A stretch of DNA of 62,560 nt from Gracilaria vermiculophylla (Eukaryota > Rhodophyta > Florideophyceae > Gracilariales > Gracilariaceae): positions 1,441,025-1,503,584 of the forward strand of contig JAHNZQ020000172.1 of NCBI GenBank assembly GCA_019155205.2, in the 5' to 3' direction. The stretch's first letter is position 1. Each line of letters opens with the position of its first letter. A program made the position numbers and the translations under genes. Under the pieces are notes generated by a model that was given only the letters and a program-made list of their open reading frames with translations, ran no database searches and was not told the origin of the DNA. This document shows, piece after piece, positions 21,101-32,540 of this stretch.

Positions 21101-22225
21101 TCTCACCTATGACAGACGGGCCGTTTAACGTCATCTCGGTAACAACCGACACTGTTGCAATCGCCATGACCGAACGCCATGAACGTCTGTCCCGTGATTG
21201 AGTCACCCCAGCTCCTCCTCTCTCTTCGGAGATTATCCTTCACGGCCCAATCCTGCGGGACACAGCGACCCCGTGTCAGACAGAAATATTTGGCGTATCG
21301 GTAATCAGACGCCCCGACGTCTTGTCACATTCCTCTCGGGGTCTCTCAGATGTCCCGTACGTTAAGGGAGACAAGCTGGCTTTGTCGGACGAGACTGGCC
21401 CGCATGGCCAACCCACAACAAGTCCTGTTCAAAGTGTCATATTTCCCTGCAAAGCGGTTCAGGTGGTGTCTCCTGCCGTTCCGACTACGGGGGGGAGGAT
21501 CTTTCTTCCCCTCTCTCCCAGGAGATTGTCTGCTCGCCGCCGCAATGGAAAACACACAGCGTCAAATAGATAAGAGACCCTGCGTCGCAGCCCACAATTG
21601 AAACCGTCCGGGAGACGATACCGTCCATACCGGAGGCAAGCGCCAAAGAGGCAGGAAACGGCAGCACAAACACCTTGGCAAACTCTTTGGGGACCCTGAC
21701 CGCGCCAAAAGCGCTATTAAACGAAGTCGACTTCACCGACCAAGTTGGCCACGGAAGCCGCGAGACGCCATCGCCTATCGTCCCCTCCGAGGGGAACCAA
21801 CACGATCACGGACGACAGCAGATGCACGGCAGATGCGTGGCTGGCCGATTGCAAGTGGCGTACCGACAAGTACCGGCCTCTGGAGAGGCATTACGCGTAT
21901 ATCACGGAGATGTGGCTCCAAGAGGGGGTCGTTTTCGGAAATTAGCCGCACGCGGATAAGTGGCACACCTCTAACAAGGAAGACCGATCGCCAGACAGAC
22001 TGCATGTACCCATCAGGGGAGCCGTGACCTCGTCGAACTGACCCGCTAACGGGGATACCGCAGCCCGCCCAAGGCGGAAATATCTGAGGTGTACGCGGTA
22101 CGGCATCACCTGGCGAGCGGGAGCCGCACAGAATTGCGATCAGACTGCAATACCAGGACGCGCATGCCAAAACTCAACGGGGGTAAAAAAACCCGGAACG
22201 GGGACCCACAACTGAGCACAGGAGA
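21101..22225. other. Chromo-2a 3' region, no supported gene
   Basis: This follows the integrase remnant and precedes the chromodomain-like block. Several short overlapping frames on both strands (21322-21601, 21775-22170) look like chance openings in GC-rich sequence. It probably represents the degraded linker between integrase and chromodomain. Confidence 0.4.
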
Positions 22226-22239
22226 AACCACCAAAAACC

Positions 22240-22482
22240 TGGCATGGACGGAAGGTTCACATACAGGAATATGTCATGGAACTCATCTTCGTACACTCGT
22301 ACTACGAGAATGGGGTGCTACAATACCACATACGCTGGTACGGAAACGACTATTCGTTCTACATGGCCGAGCCGATCGGACACCTTCCGCGTTTTCTCGT
22401 GGTACGCTATCCCTATAATGCGGATATACTGACACCAGGGACGCTGTGGGAGGGACGACCCGGACCTCGGGGGAAGAAATAA
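22240..22482 (+). pseudogene. Chromodomain-like tail of Chromo-2a
   Basis: The frame at 22276-22482 contains a block of the form ..YYENGVLQYHIRWYGNDYSFY.. with the aromatic/WYG pattern of a chromodomain (compare YRVRWYGYTSKDDT..P in Chromo-1a at 53380-53430). In chromoviruses this domain at the end of integrase targets insertion to marked chromatin. It is detached from integrase here by decay. Confidence 0.5.
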
Positions 22483-22639
22483 AAAAGACTTGACCGACAG
22501 AGGAGATTAGAGAGTTGAGCGACACTTTTTACCAGTTAATGTCATCGTTACGAACTGATCAATGGACGGATGATGGACAGAACGTCGCAGATACCGAGAC
22601 CAAGGACACAACCGGCTGCAAGGATTGCATCAAGACCTT

Positions 22640-23760
22640 TGCAAAGTTCTGCAGTGCCCGAGATGCCAGCGAACACGTCTATTGTACCATGGGATGTCTA
22701 GAAAATGGAGCAGAGCATATCTATCTGGACGACTGCCATGATACAAGCAATGGAAGGACAGTTGCAGAGCATGCGCGGGCGGATCGAGACGCCATCGTCC
22801 CAGATTGCACAGCTCACAAATGAAGTTTTGCTTACTCGAATTGCGGCGAAAAAAGCAGCTTCAGCGGAATTCAAATAGCAAATTATTGCGGTTAACACCC
22901 CATCAATCGCGCCAACGATGATAAATCAAATCAGTTCTTTCACGGGATCCTGCGATGAGCAGAACTCGACTAAAGTAAGAGCCTTCACGTAAGACGTAAA
23001 GAAGGTGGGTAATGTGGGAAAGATGACAGATTCCAGCATGCTGGATCATGCAGACTATTACGTAATAGTAAGTATAGCGACATGGATGATGAACTTAAAG
23101 GCTAAAGATCGAAAGCCCAATACCGTTTCAGACATAAAAGAAGCTATGTTAAAGTAATTTTTGCCAGCTGATGAGAAAGCTAGAGCCAGTACAAGGCTCA
23201 TGGAGCACATATCGACGAAGTCAAAAGATTGATATGTATCAAATTTTCGCGACTGGGTAGAGATCTGTCGTACACCTTCATCGGAAGCATAATTCTTTTT
23301 TTAATGGATTTACTGATGATTTAAAGGAAGAATTTGTGAAGAAATACCACACTGGAGAGACTGAAAGCTAAGAAAACGTGTATGAGCACGCAGAAAAGGT
23401 GAATAGAGCCATGTTATGGAACAATAAGTCCACAACACTTGGTACTGACATCTCTAGAAAGACTAACAAGGAACGTCGACCAACGAAAAACCGCGAAATC
23501 AAAGGAATGGTTCGATTAAAACCAAGAAGAAGAACCGTGAAAAGGATACACTGTATTGCGGACCGGTTGCGGATGGAGAAAGGACTTTGTATCACTAGAA
23601 CGTTCGCTGCTACGATTGCGGTGAGAAGTACACGCTGTCACACAAGTGTCCCGATGAATATGGAAAGGGAAAGACAACTGACGCTGATGATTCTCGAAAC
23701 GAGGAATTCCATCCCTCGAGACGGCGATTGAAGATGAAATATCTCCTGAAGTGTCTTTAA
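22640..23760 (+). pseudogene. Gypsy-3 gag
   Basis: The capsid region is readable through several frame changes: a coiled helix (EGQLQSMRGRIETPSSQIAQL, 22750-22815), FLPADEKARA (23158 on), NFRDWVEICRTPSSEA (23245-23290), DDLKEEFVKKYHTGETES (23313-23368, stop in place of the next residue) and NVYEHAEKVNRAML (23374-23416). A degenerate zinc knuckle CYDCGEKYTLSHKC is near 23610-23655. The basic stretch before it is typical of a nucleocapsid. Not functional. Confidence 0.7.
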
Positions 23761-23794
23761 GGCCGTCATAATTGAATACAGCGACGGATGAGTG

Positions 23795-24605
23795 CAGCAT
23801 GTTGTATGAATGCACCGTAAATGGCCAGAGAGTAGTCGGAGATCTCGAATAAGGCACAACGCACTGCGTTATAGATCCAAGTGTGGCTAGACGAATCGCT
23901 CTTACGATGATGCGCGTAGAGAATGTCGTTGAGCTCGGAAACAGATCAATGACCATAGCGCAGAGGAAGACTATTGTCACAATGTCGTTCGACAACTTCA
24001 CAATTACGGAAGAAGTTTATGTTTTACCAATCAAGGGGGGCGTAAAGTTTGTTAATGGAAGGAAATGGTTGCCGACACATATCCCGGATACTGACTGGCA
24101 CAAAACTTGCGTCTTAATCAAGCACGCGAATGTTTCAACAAAGCTCCTGTGCCCTCAGAGTGCGAGACCAAGCATAAACGAGATCATGTTCAAAATAATG
24201 TCGATCAAGACAACGAAAACGCTCGTGCAGAAACGGAAGCCAGAGCTATTTGCAGTCAGGGTTCAGCCTACAAAGAGCTATATGATTGTCTACCCTGGGT
24301 TGTCAGACTTAGTAACAGAACTACAGGATGGTTTTCTGAATGAAATTTCAGACAAGCTGTTACCGAAGGGTGGCAATGACTTTGAGATCAACTTAAGGAA
24401 GGTCCAGGCCTCTCCTGCAGGCCCGTGGACCCGGCTCTCTCACGGTAAGTTATTAGAAATCAAAAGACTGTTGCTGTTGCTTATTTCTAAAGGACTCATC
24501 CGCCTGTCCAGCTTGCCGAATGGAGCAATAGCTTTTTTGGTGAAGAAGAAGGGCAACCTTCGAATGTTTTGTGACTACGAGGAGTTAAACACAATAGCCA
24601 TATAA
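23795..24605 (+). pseudogene. Gypsy-3 protease and start of reverse transcriptase
   Basis: Protease: NGQRVVGDLE-stop-GTTHCVIDPS (about 23818-23880), so a nonsense codon falls where the DTGA/DSGA aspartate-threonine pair should be. The rest of the fold (DNFTITEEVYVLP) is visible in the open frame 23883-24605. The same frame continues into the RT N-terminus, with GPWTRLSHGKLLEIKRLLLLLISKGLIR, then NGAIAFLVKKKGNLRMFCDYEELN (RT motif near 24520-24595), before stopping at about 24603. Confidence 0.75.
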
Positions 24606-25660
24606 AACTCATCAAACCAAATAATACTGATTTCTGAAGCCATTGATCACGTTTTTGGAGCAATGATCTTTTCTAAGATAGACGTTTTTGGAGCCTATCA
24701 CTAGATGCAGATCAGAAAAAAAACATACCGAAGAAAGCGATTCGAACGGGTCATGGATCATTTGAATGGATTGTTTTTTGTTTTGGATTGATGAACGCTC
24801 CAGTACGTTTCTCGTGACTGTTGTCCACACTACTCCGAGAGCTTAACGCAGATTGTTTGGTCTTGTTTTAGGATGACGTGTTGGTCTACAGTACGTTAAA
24901 GCAGGAACATGAAACGCGCCTGGGGCGGCTCTTTGAAAGTCTCACAGCAAACAGACTGTAGACGAAACACTCAAAGTGTGTTATTGGAGTTATCTAAGTC
25001 GGGTTTCTTGTCTATAGTGTCTCAGTAGACGGCATTGATATGCAGGATCATTTGAGGAATGCAATGTTGGGATGACCATCACCTGTTTCCTTACAAGAGG
25101 TGCAGTAGTTTAATGGTTTGGAGAGTTACTACAGGAAGCTTACTGCGAAATATGTCAGAATACCGCAGCCAGCGAGTGACATTGTTCGAAAAAAACAGTT
25201 CATATGAGGGGGGAACAACGGAAGTCGATTGAAAAACTGAAGACTGCCCTCACACCCGTACCCGTATTGGCGCAGTCATCTTCATAAAAGGAATTCGTAT
25301 TCTCTATTGACGCATTGAAGTACGCCATTGGTGCTACGCTTGAGCAGGACGGCGGACGTATCGCACATTTCTCACATAGACAGTCCGCAGCGGAGACAAA
25401 TTGGGACACAGGCAATCAAGAGTTCCTGGCTTTTATGATCGCACTTCGCGCATGTGACATTTTCTTGAAGGGAAAGAAGTTCTCATTTAAAACAGACCAA
25501 CAATCAAGCAGGTACTATCAGACAAAGACCCGACTCTCTAGCCGACAAGCTCGATGGCTTAACGTCTTGTAATCATACACTTATGAGACCGAACACATAC
25601 CCAATACACAAAACATCGTCCCTGACGCACTAAGCAGGAGACTAGATCACCAGACTGCTC
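24606..25660 (+). pseudogene. Gypsy-3 reverse transcriptase (rest) and RNase H
   Basis: RT: FSKIDVFGAYH (24670 on), then the active site at 24866-24877, which reads F-stop-DD where YxDD is expected, followed by VLVYS. RNase H: SIDALKYAIGATLEQDGGRIAHFSHRQSAAETNWDTGNQEFLAFMIALR (25300-25450), with the key D, E and later D positions present. The domain is open from 25315 to 25572, then a stop. LSRR at about 25635 is the usual RNase H end (DALSR). Confidence 0.8.
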
Positions 25661-26940
25661 TGCGACGAATTGAGGGGATGAACGACAAGGTGCTGCAACG
25701 AATCAAAAAAGGCTATCAACACGACGATTTTGCTAAGCAGATGATTCATTTTGCAAAAACTCAGGTTGAAAAGAGAAGCAGAGTTACGCATCAAGCGTCG
25801 AACTTAGAATTACAGGACGAATACCTACTATGGGAGGGTACGGACAGTACCAGACTGTATGCTCCCAACAAGAATACCTTGCGTAGTGACATTATTGATC
25901 GACTCCATGTGCGTGCTCACTTTCTAACTAACAAGATTTATCCAAGGATGGCGCGCCATGTCTATTAGCCTGCTATTTACAAAGGTACGGAGAAGTTGTG
26001 TTCCGCAGATCATGATTGTCAAGTGAAAAAGCTACCGAATACAGGACCTCATTGGAAGCTGCAGTCTCATGAGATACCAGACACGGTATAGAATGTCATA
26101 CCCATGGATGCTTTGACTGAAGTACCTCATTGCAATGCTGGATTCGATTTCGTGTTCGTCATACTTGAGCAACTCTCAAAGCGAGTGATATTTTTTGTAC
26201 GATGAAGGAAATGATAGCCGGTGGAGCGGCTCTATTTCTGCAGAACAAGGTTTTCATAAAGCATGGAATATTCTTCAAGCTGATATCCGATCGACACCCG
26301 AAGTTTAATTTAAACTTTTGGAAAAGCTTGGCTCAGCTTTTAACGTCAAACTCAACGTATCTACTAGCGAGCAACCTCTAACAGACAAATAATCTGGAGT
26401 GATGATCAAAATTTTGAGTAGTATGATCAGAAATACCATCCAAGACGAAACGGAAAGCTGGCATGAGATACTTTCTACAATAGAGTTTTAGTACAACTAT
26501 TTGAACTGCGAGTACGAGACTTACAACGTTCGAAGGTGATCTTGCAAGGATCCCACACAACCCAGGGACAGGAAAACTCGAAGCGTACGGTGCTAATTGC
26601 CAAAGCGCATCACAGCTGGTAGAAAAGAGAAATGCGTTTCGTAAGTTAGCTCGTGACAATCTAGCTGTCGTACAGGCAAGGCAGCAGCATTATACGAATA
26701 TTAAGAGAGAAAAAATCACATTTAGAGAAGGAAATTTGATTTTATTACAAATCGTAGACTTCAGTGCCTTCAACAGAGCTGATATATCTCCAAAGTAGAA
26801 AACCGAGTATCTCGGCCACTTGATAAAACCATAGTCACGTGACCGGTGACCAACCACGACGAGTTTCCACCTTGGATGAGAAAGGGTCACAACGTTTGTC
26901 ATGTTTTGAAACTACGCAGGTAAAAGTACCTCGCAAACCC
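25661..26940 (+). pseudogene. Gypsy-3 integrase and C-terminal region
   Basis: The linker and N-terminal zinc region (25678-26035) have RLHVRAHFLTNKIYPRMARHVY then CSADHDCQVKK. The core starts IPMDALTEVPHCNAGFDFVFVILEQLSKRVIFF (26098-26200), matching the MDxxGPxPx..G.xxIxxxxDxxSK pattern with the first aspartate kept. Later parts are broken by many stops. Near 26700-26790 a segment of the kind found after integrase (FREGNLILLQ..., compare GDKVLL) is visible. Confidence 0.68.
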
Positions 26941-27043
26941 TGATGACTGGATCCATGGCACATGATGACATGTGACCGCCAATTATGGATATCGTCTTAA
27001 AAAAATCGTAACAGTAATTAGTTAGGAATCAGAAACTTTTATT

Positions 27044-27440
27044 TTACTGAAGGCCGTCGCTGCTTGGTCGCCAGCCAGAGAAGGGGGATCCAGATCGGGG
27101 AGTAAAAGAAAGAGGAACGCCTGGACTGATAGAGAAGAACAGAGAAGTACTCGACACTATGTTCCATCCGCCGTGTTCTTGGCTCACTCTGGGCAATAAC
27201 GCATAGTTGCGTAACACATTCATGCCATGAAAAACCAGTAAACCCTTCTCCTGAGGGTCAGATAGAGCTTTTAACCGTCGGCGTGGCCGCTGACCATCGC
27301 GTAATGCGAAGGGTCCAAAACCCACGTTTGCAGGAAGTGAAGAACCACGATCTGTGAGGTGGCTGCGACGGTGCGGCTAAGATACCCGAAGTTATTAATA
27401 CTAAAAGACGGAAGTGCGCCACCGTTGACTCGGTCTCATA
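27044..27440 (-). pseudogene. Chromo-2b integrase, N-terminal fragment
   Basis: The DNA aligns with Chromo-2a 20043-20300 (GTCAATCCGTTCTG shared, LITSGILAAP against LMTSVILSAP, and the segment LSDPQEKGLLVFH against LTLRKEFYWP in shifted frames). The match fades soon after, at about 27230, where the CxxC region should follow. Only the zinc-binding N-terminus was present before truncation. Confidence 0.65.
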
Positions 27441-27549
27441 TTTTCGTTCAGAACGGATTGACAAATTGTTCGCGGATCATTTCCTCCGTTTGTGCCGGTA
27501 CAATATATCCCGGTATAGGTTTCGCATTATTAATCTCGCTTTCAGCGAG

Positions 27550-29400
27550 CATATTGTCAATATTTGCTTCAAAGTTCCAGTCGACTGACCACTACGGCTC
27601 CGCCGGGTCTTCCGTTCCGGATTGAAGGCCTGTGCCATGAAACACGGGACTCCATTGTTCTCCAAAGGGAGTGCTTACCCGGTAGAGGGCAGGCGCGACA
27701 GGGCGTGGGCCTGAGTATTCTGTGCAACCATTTTGTATGCGAGTTGGAAGTCTTGTTCTACTAAGCGGAGTCTGCATCGCATGAGGTGACTTGATGGATC
27801 CGAAATTTTTATCAACGACCTCAGGGAAATGTGTTGCGTGTAAACGATAAGATGCATTCCCATAAGAGACAGGCAAACAGTGCACAGTTTTCATGCGACT
27901 GAAAGGAACTCGTTCCCCGAGAAGGAGTAGTTCCGCTCTTGCTCATAGAGCGAGCGTGACCGATAGCCAATTCGGTGTCATTCCCCTTCCAAAATGGTTA
28001 GGAAGAGCGCGCATCAAACTTGGTAGTCGCTCTAATCCGTATCAACGGAGTATGAAAGACCCGGTTTGGGTAATGATAAGATCAATGCTGAAAAGACCGC
28101 CTCTCTAATGGATTTAAAGGCATCCATTTGAGCGGATGTTAAGGGTACCAGTTTGATTGGTTGACCTTTTCGCAGCAGCTCATTGAGAGGCGCGGCAATA
28201 TTCTAGAAACACGGGGTGGAAAGTCTGAAGACGTTGATAAATCTAAGGAAGGAGCGTACCTCTGTGTGCGTTCTAGGTTCCTTTATCTTGGCCAGGGATT
28301 TAAAACGAGCTTTCTGGATCGACAACCGTCCGGAACGGATTACGTGTCTTAAATACTTCACTGTATCTGTGATAAAATCACACTTTCTCAGTTTGATGGT
28401 AACTTCTGCATCCCATAAAATGGTCATGATCTCCCTTACACCGGTGGGGTGGTCACTGAAATCATCTGAGAAGACGACGATATCATCCAGATGCACGAGG
28501 CATTTCTGCCACTTGAAGCAGCTCAATAGAATGTCAATGGTAGGCTGTAAAGTTGCGCAGGCATTTATTAGCTCAAAAGGCACATGCTTAAAGCGGTAGG
28601 AGCCCAAATGGCAAACGGACGCGGGCTTGTCGCAGTTTTTTTTCCGATTCAAGACAAGCTAGTACTACCAATTCGGTTCTAACGCGGAAAACACTGTAGC
28701 AATCCCAAGGAAGTCGATACACTCTTGTATTCGAGGGATTAGGTACGCATCGCATACCTTCACGGAATGCAGCCGGCGAAATCAACGCAGAACTGCCAGG
28801 TTCCATCAGAATTCCGAGCCAGTACCACTAGAGATGCCGGAGGCGACTACGAAAGCTCAATCACACCTGTGGGAAGCATCTTGTTCATTTGGTACTCTTT
28901 TTCCTCCCGGGCCTCTGGTCCGGCCCCGTAAAGGTGCTCTGCCACCGGCCTTCCGTCAGGCTGCAGATAAATAAGGTATTCCGGTGCAGTAATCTCCTCA
29001 AGGAAGCCATTTCATATCGTGGTGAGTTACCACAGCATATTATAGAGGCGCTTGCAGTGTGACTCTAGAACGTGTCCAAGGTCAAGATCTTGGAGTGCCT
29101 TCTGAGGGTCCACAGCGTTGAAGCTTATCGGCGTGTAGTTTTTTCTCTCCGTGGTCTCTCTTTGCAATTCGTCAGGCGAGGTTCCCACTCGTTGATACGC
29201 GTTAGCATCTTCTCTCCCGCATGTTGGGCTCCAATCACCATTGCCGCACTGACGTAGGTGACAATCCCGAGGACTTTGGCCGAGGTCATCTTGTTTGGGA
29301 CCATTGCCAGAGGGTATGGCGTGACAGAGCCAATGACTTGGTTCTTCAACGATACTGGAAAGTGTTACCAAGGTTGGCAACCAGGATGCCGAAAAACCGT
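27550..29400 (-). pseudogene. Chromo-2b reverse transcriptase and RNase H
   Basis: The RT active site (28482-28493) reads HLDD, keeping both aspartates but with Tyr to His before them. Around it are FKHVPFELINACATLQ, the FSDDFSDH... segment and VRSFLRFINVFRL (28203-28652 open). The upstream RT part (29380-29027) aligns with Chromo-2a 17800-18170. RNase H follows to about 27600, with DPSSHLMRCRLRLVEQDF and ALSRLPSTG. Multiple frame changes break it. Confidence 0.8.
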
Positions 29401-29564
29401 ATCCGGTGTCACCTGCCCAATCTCGTTTGCAATGGCCAATTGATGCTTCTCGTAGAAAGTGGGAAGGGGTTGGAAAACCTGTACAACGTGATGACCGGAG
29501 CTCGTGTCCACCATAACTTGAGTTCCTTCTGGGATCCGGATCGAAATAGCTACTCGGAGTTTTG

Positions 29565-30170
29565 TTAATTCCAGAAAGACGGATCCGCAGGGAACGGTAC
29601 CCGTTTCCGAGAGTCGTTCTTCATGGGACGACGAGCAATGCGAACGAAGGACCCATCTTCAAATTTTATACGCCTTTGAAGGGGCGTGATGGCTTCGATG
29701 AAGCGGTCGCAGAAGTCACAACACAGTATCACTGGAGCTTCCAACGACTGGCAAACCACAAAGTCGAGATTCACCATCAAGCTTCCCAGGTTTACGACTA
29801 AGTCTATAATTTCCACCGTTTTCAACCTGGTATTGATCGCGTCTGCGATTTCAAGCGCCGTTCCATGACGGATTCGATACCGCAACTGCGGGCAAAATAC
29901 AGATTCAACTACAAAGTTGGGGTCTGCACCAGTATCTGGCGCCATTTGATACCGTATTATAAACTGGGGGCTCAGGCAAAGGTCAGCGTAGACATTATAA
30001 TTATGCTTTGCCATTACCAGGAATATCTACGGGAATTGATGATGTGTCGCCCGTGACCATTGTCGACGAAGAACAGTATGGGGTTCCGAGTCCGCGTCCA
30101 TGGCGTCCTACCTTGTCAAGATTTTCACCGGGACGCGAGACTGCGGCTCCTTAAGCGTCATACAGATGGA
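29565..30170 (-). pseudogene. Chromo-2b protease
   Basis: A retropepsin with the motif DTGA intact at 29935-29946 and the C-terminal ILCCDFCDRF block (ILG to ILC). The frame is open for 149 codons (30014-29565), longer than in Chromo-2a. It is followed by FVRIARRPM and a frame change before RT. TRIM-C lies just upstream (30183-30491). Confidence 0.78.
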
Positions 30171-30182
30171 CCTCGTTGAAGC

Positions 30183-30491
30183 TGTTGGAAAACAGATGAG
30201 CTATTTGCGCTATACTCTCTTGTGACACAGGGCGCACAGTTCACCATTTGAACTATCAACACGCCCCCTCGCCCTGTACTTCCTTACAGAACGAGACCTC
30301 GAGCTTACAGTAGCCAATCTTCACTACTGCTGTACACCTGTACAATTTCTCAGGCTCAGGTCACTTCTGGGAGTCGAACCCAGGGTCCTAGCGATTAGCT
30401 GGGCCCATAACCTGTTGGAAAACAGATGAGCTATTTGCGCTATATTCTCTTGTGACACAGGGGGCACAGCTCACCATTTGAACTATCAACA
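30183..30491 (-). mobile_element. TRIM-C, 309 bp, with exact TSD
   Basis: 79-bp LTRs at 30183-30261 and 30413-30491. The TSD GAAGC is on both sides (30178-30182 and 30492-30496). On the minus strand the interior begins GGTTATGGGCCCAGC, the exact complement of the initiator tRNA-Met anticodon arm GCTGGGCCCATAACC. The T-arm-like hairpin follows (CTGGGTTCGACTCCCAG form). It splits Chromo-2b at a point where Chromo-2a is continuous. Confidence 0.95.
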
Positions 30492-30636
30492 GAAGCCTCT
30501 TCCGAATGGAAGAATTCCACTGTTAGTTTTTCTGGGTCCAGATGTCATGAGCTGATCGCTCAATTTCATCTGTAATGAGATTATGGGCATTTTGGCCACG
30601 GTACTCCACGGAAGCGAAGTTTATTTTGGCTCATTT

Positions 30637-32520
30637 TCATGGGGGCCATACCGGCTTCACCGGATCATGCCGCATGAGCGGACTTAGCGGGACCGCACTG
30701 AAATTTGTTTTAGCACGGAGATAGGATGCAACGGGGATTGATGCTTTTTTCTCCCGAGTGAGGGGCTCATAGTTGGCTTCACTCGAAGGCAAATATCGGA
30801 GTGAAAGGAGACACTGCGGGGAAGTGTGACCGAGGGCATAGCATAGATTGCAGATCAACCCTGCCGCGCGACGCGGGAACATATCTCGAGCTTCGTGGCC
30901 CTTGTCATTTCGTGGCGGAGGTCGACCAAGAAGGACTCTGATTACGGAAAGACCCGTTTTGAATCGGAATGCGAGGAGCCGAAACTCATTCTTTACCTGC
31001 GCATATTGCTTCATCACCCCACGCGATCTCGTACATCCCTTTCGTTGTGGACGGAAGCTCTGAAAAAGTGACCGACAGATCATCGCCTCCGACGAAGTTA
31101 AAAGTGTCATACCCTGGTTGGCGGTGCTTCTGATTCATGGGAGAAAAGAAGGAGACTTGCTCCCAAAGACTTATGTCTTGGCGGATCTTAACATCTGATG
31201 AGAGTGGCGAGCACGAAACACATCACCGTCGGCCCGTGCGTACTTCAATAACTCCACGTAAGTGAGCCTCGGTTTATCTTCCCGATAGCGGGCAACCAGG
31301 GTTTTGATCGCTGGGTTCAACCCATCGATGAACATGGTACTCCACTCAGTAGCGGGATAGACGTTACCGAAACGGTGGAAAGCTTTCTTGAGGCGTACCA
31401 AATTGTCGGTTTTGGTCTCTTTGTCTTTGTGACTGGTTTCTCGCAGAGCGGATAGAGGGGACTGTGTCTCCTGACTGATGGCACAGCACCGCAGCAGGTA
31501 CTGCACTACTTCCGGCTAGCAACACACTCCTCCTTTGGAGGCGCTGCTTGGACCTCTGACAGAGCTGTATTGATCTTCAGCCAACCCCCCCTAAGAAGTA
31601 CGGCAAGGTACCGTAGGAGTTGACCTCATTCATCCCACGTACATCGGATTCGGCGGAAACGTGCGCCAGGAAATATGATATCATTCTGTAGTCTACTCCA
31701 GAAAAGGATTGGTTGCGCAGTATGAGCTGCATTCTCTTGATGCAATCCGACACTCTTCCCGTGTCATGGGGGGTTAATTCCACCGAGAAGTCTTCCAGCC
31801 GGTAGTACCGATAAGACAAATGCTTTTGATACATTGGGGTCGTCGGTTTCAATTCCATGAGACCAAGGTGCTTCGTGTCATTTGTGCGTGCAAGAATAGC
31901 ACCTGCAGTAGCTGACGCCCGTTTGAAGCGAGATGAGCGCACCTTCGCGTGTTCAGCATCAGTCTCCGAGCTCTCAGAATCTTTCGAATCACTTGTTGAA
32001 GAACTCGAAGAAATCGATATGTTATCAAAATGGGCATGCTTGTGCCCTTTTATCTTCCTTTTATGGCGATCCTCGTGCCTCTCTCTCTAATACTTTCGTT
32101 GAGAGATTGCGGCTGGCCCAGCCGGAGTTGGCGTGTTCTTCAGCAGTGCCTTTTCTGACCTCTTAATACGGGATCGAACAAGATTGAACTGGGTCTGAAC
32201 CCCTTCTACGAAGGCAGCGGGTCCACCGAAACATTCCAGTATGTTGTTGACATTTGACCTCAGAAGATGTACGTCCTCGACCATCTCTTTGACAGAGCTA
32301 GCCTCAACATCCCTCCGTAAGGTGGCCGACGCCCTCGAAAAAGTTTCACGGTCAGCTTGCAATGCGCGGAACTGCCCTACTAGTTCCTCGACCTGGCTAC
32401 ATCCAGCAGTACCAGGTGCTGTTCGGGCAACCGTTTCGGCAAAATTCGTCTTAGAATGCCAAGCACCGGGTGGCAGACGATCCAGCAGAGCTAATGAGAT
32501 ATCTCGGCTTTCCGAGCAAT
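30637..32520 (-). pseudogene. Chromo-2b gag
   Basis: N-terminal coiled region (32362-32087: DRETFSRASATLRRDV, VEDVHLLRSNVNNIL), capsid core (31942-31577: LGLMELKPTTPMY, DCIKRMQLIL, FLAHVSAESDV), C-terminal capsid (31506-31171: FHRFGNVYPATEW, FIDGLNPAIKTLVARYRED) and an intact zinc knuckle C-NL-C-YALG-H-TSPQ-C (30811-30852). Frame changes join these blocks. Domain order and spacing match Chromo-2a, which supports a gag of roughly 600-700 residues in the ancestor. Confidence 0.82.
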
Positions 32521-32540
32521 GGCCTAAGCTTCAGAAAAAA

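Larger units (their letters stand above)
14851..22490 (+). mobile_element. Chromo-2a, decayed Ty3/gypsy chromovirus
   Basis: Gag with zinc knuckle, protease, RT, RNase H, integrase and a chromodomain-like tail follow in gypsy order on the plus strand, all broken. It is closely related to Chromo-2b on the minus strand, and the two together define the family. TRIM-B interrupts it between RNase H and integrase. A 3' LTR is not visible. A purine-rich stretch (22460-22490) comes last, and Gypsy-3 starts soon after. Confidence 0.8.
22500..27000 (+). mobile_element. Gypsy-3, decayed Ty3/gypsy element of a third family
   Basis: Gag, zinc knuckle, protease, RT, RNase H and integrase remnants follow in gypsy order. 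The protein is less GC-rich and clearly different from Chromo-1 and Chromo-2. No LTRs were identified; the limits are approximate. It lies between Chromo-2a (plus) and the truncated end of Chromo-2b (minus). Confidence 0.75.
27044..32530 (-). mobile_element. Chromo-2b, decayed 5' part of a gypsy chromovirus
   Basis: This is the same family as Chromo-2a in the opposite orientation: gag, protease, RT, RNase H and the integrase N-terminus align throughout. It ends abruptly near 27044 inside integrase, next to the end of Gypsy-3, and its 5' side ends near 32530 beside Tc1-b. No LTR remains. TRIM-C sits between gag and protease. Chromo-2a lacks that insertion at the same place. Confidence 0.8.
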
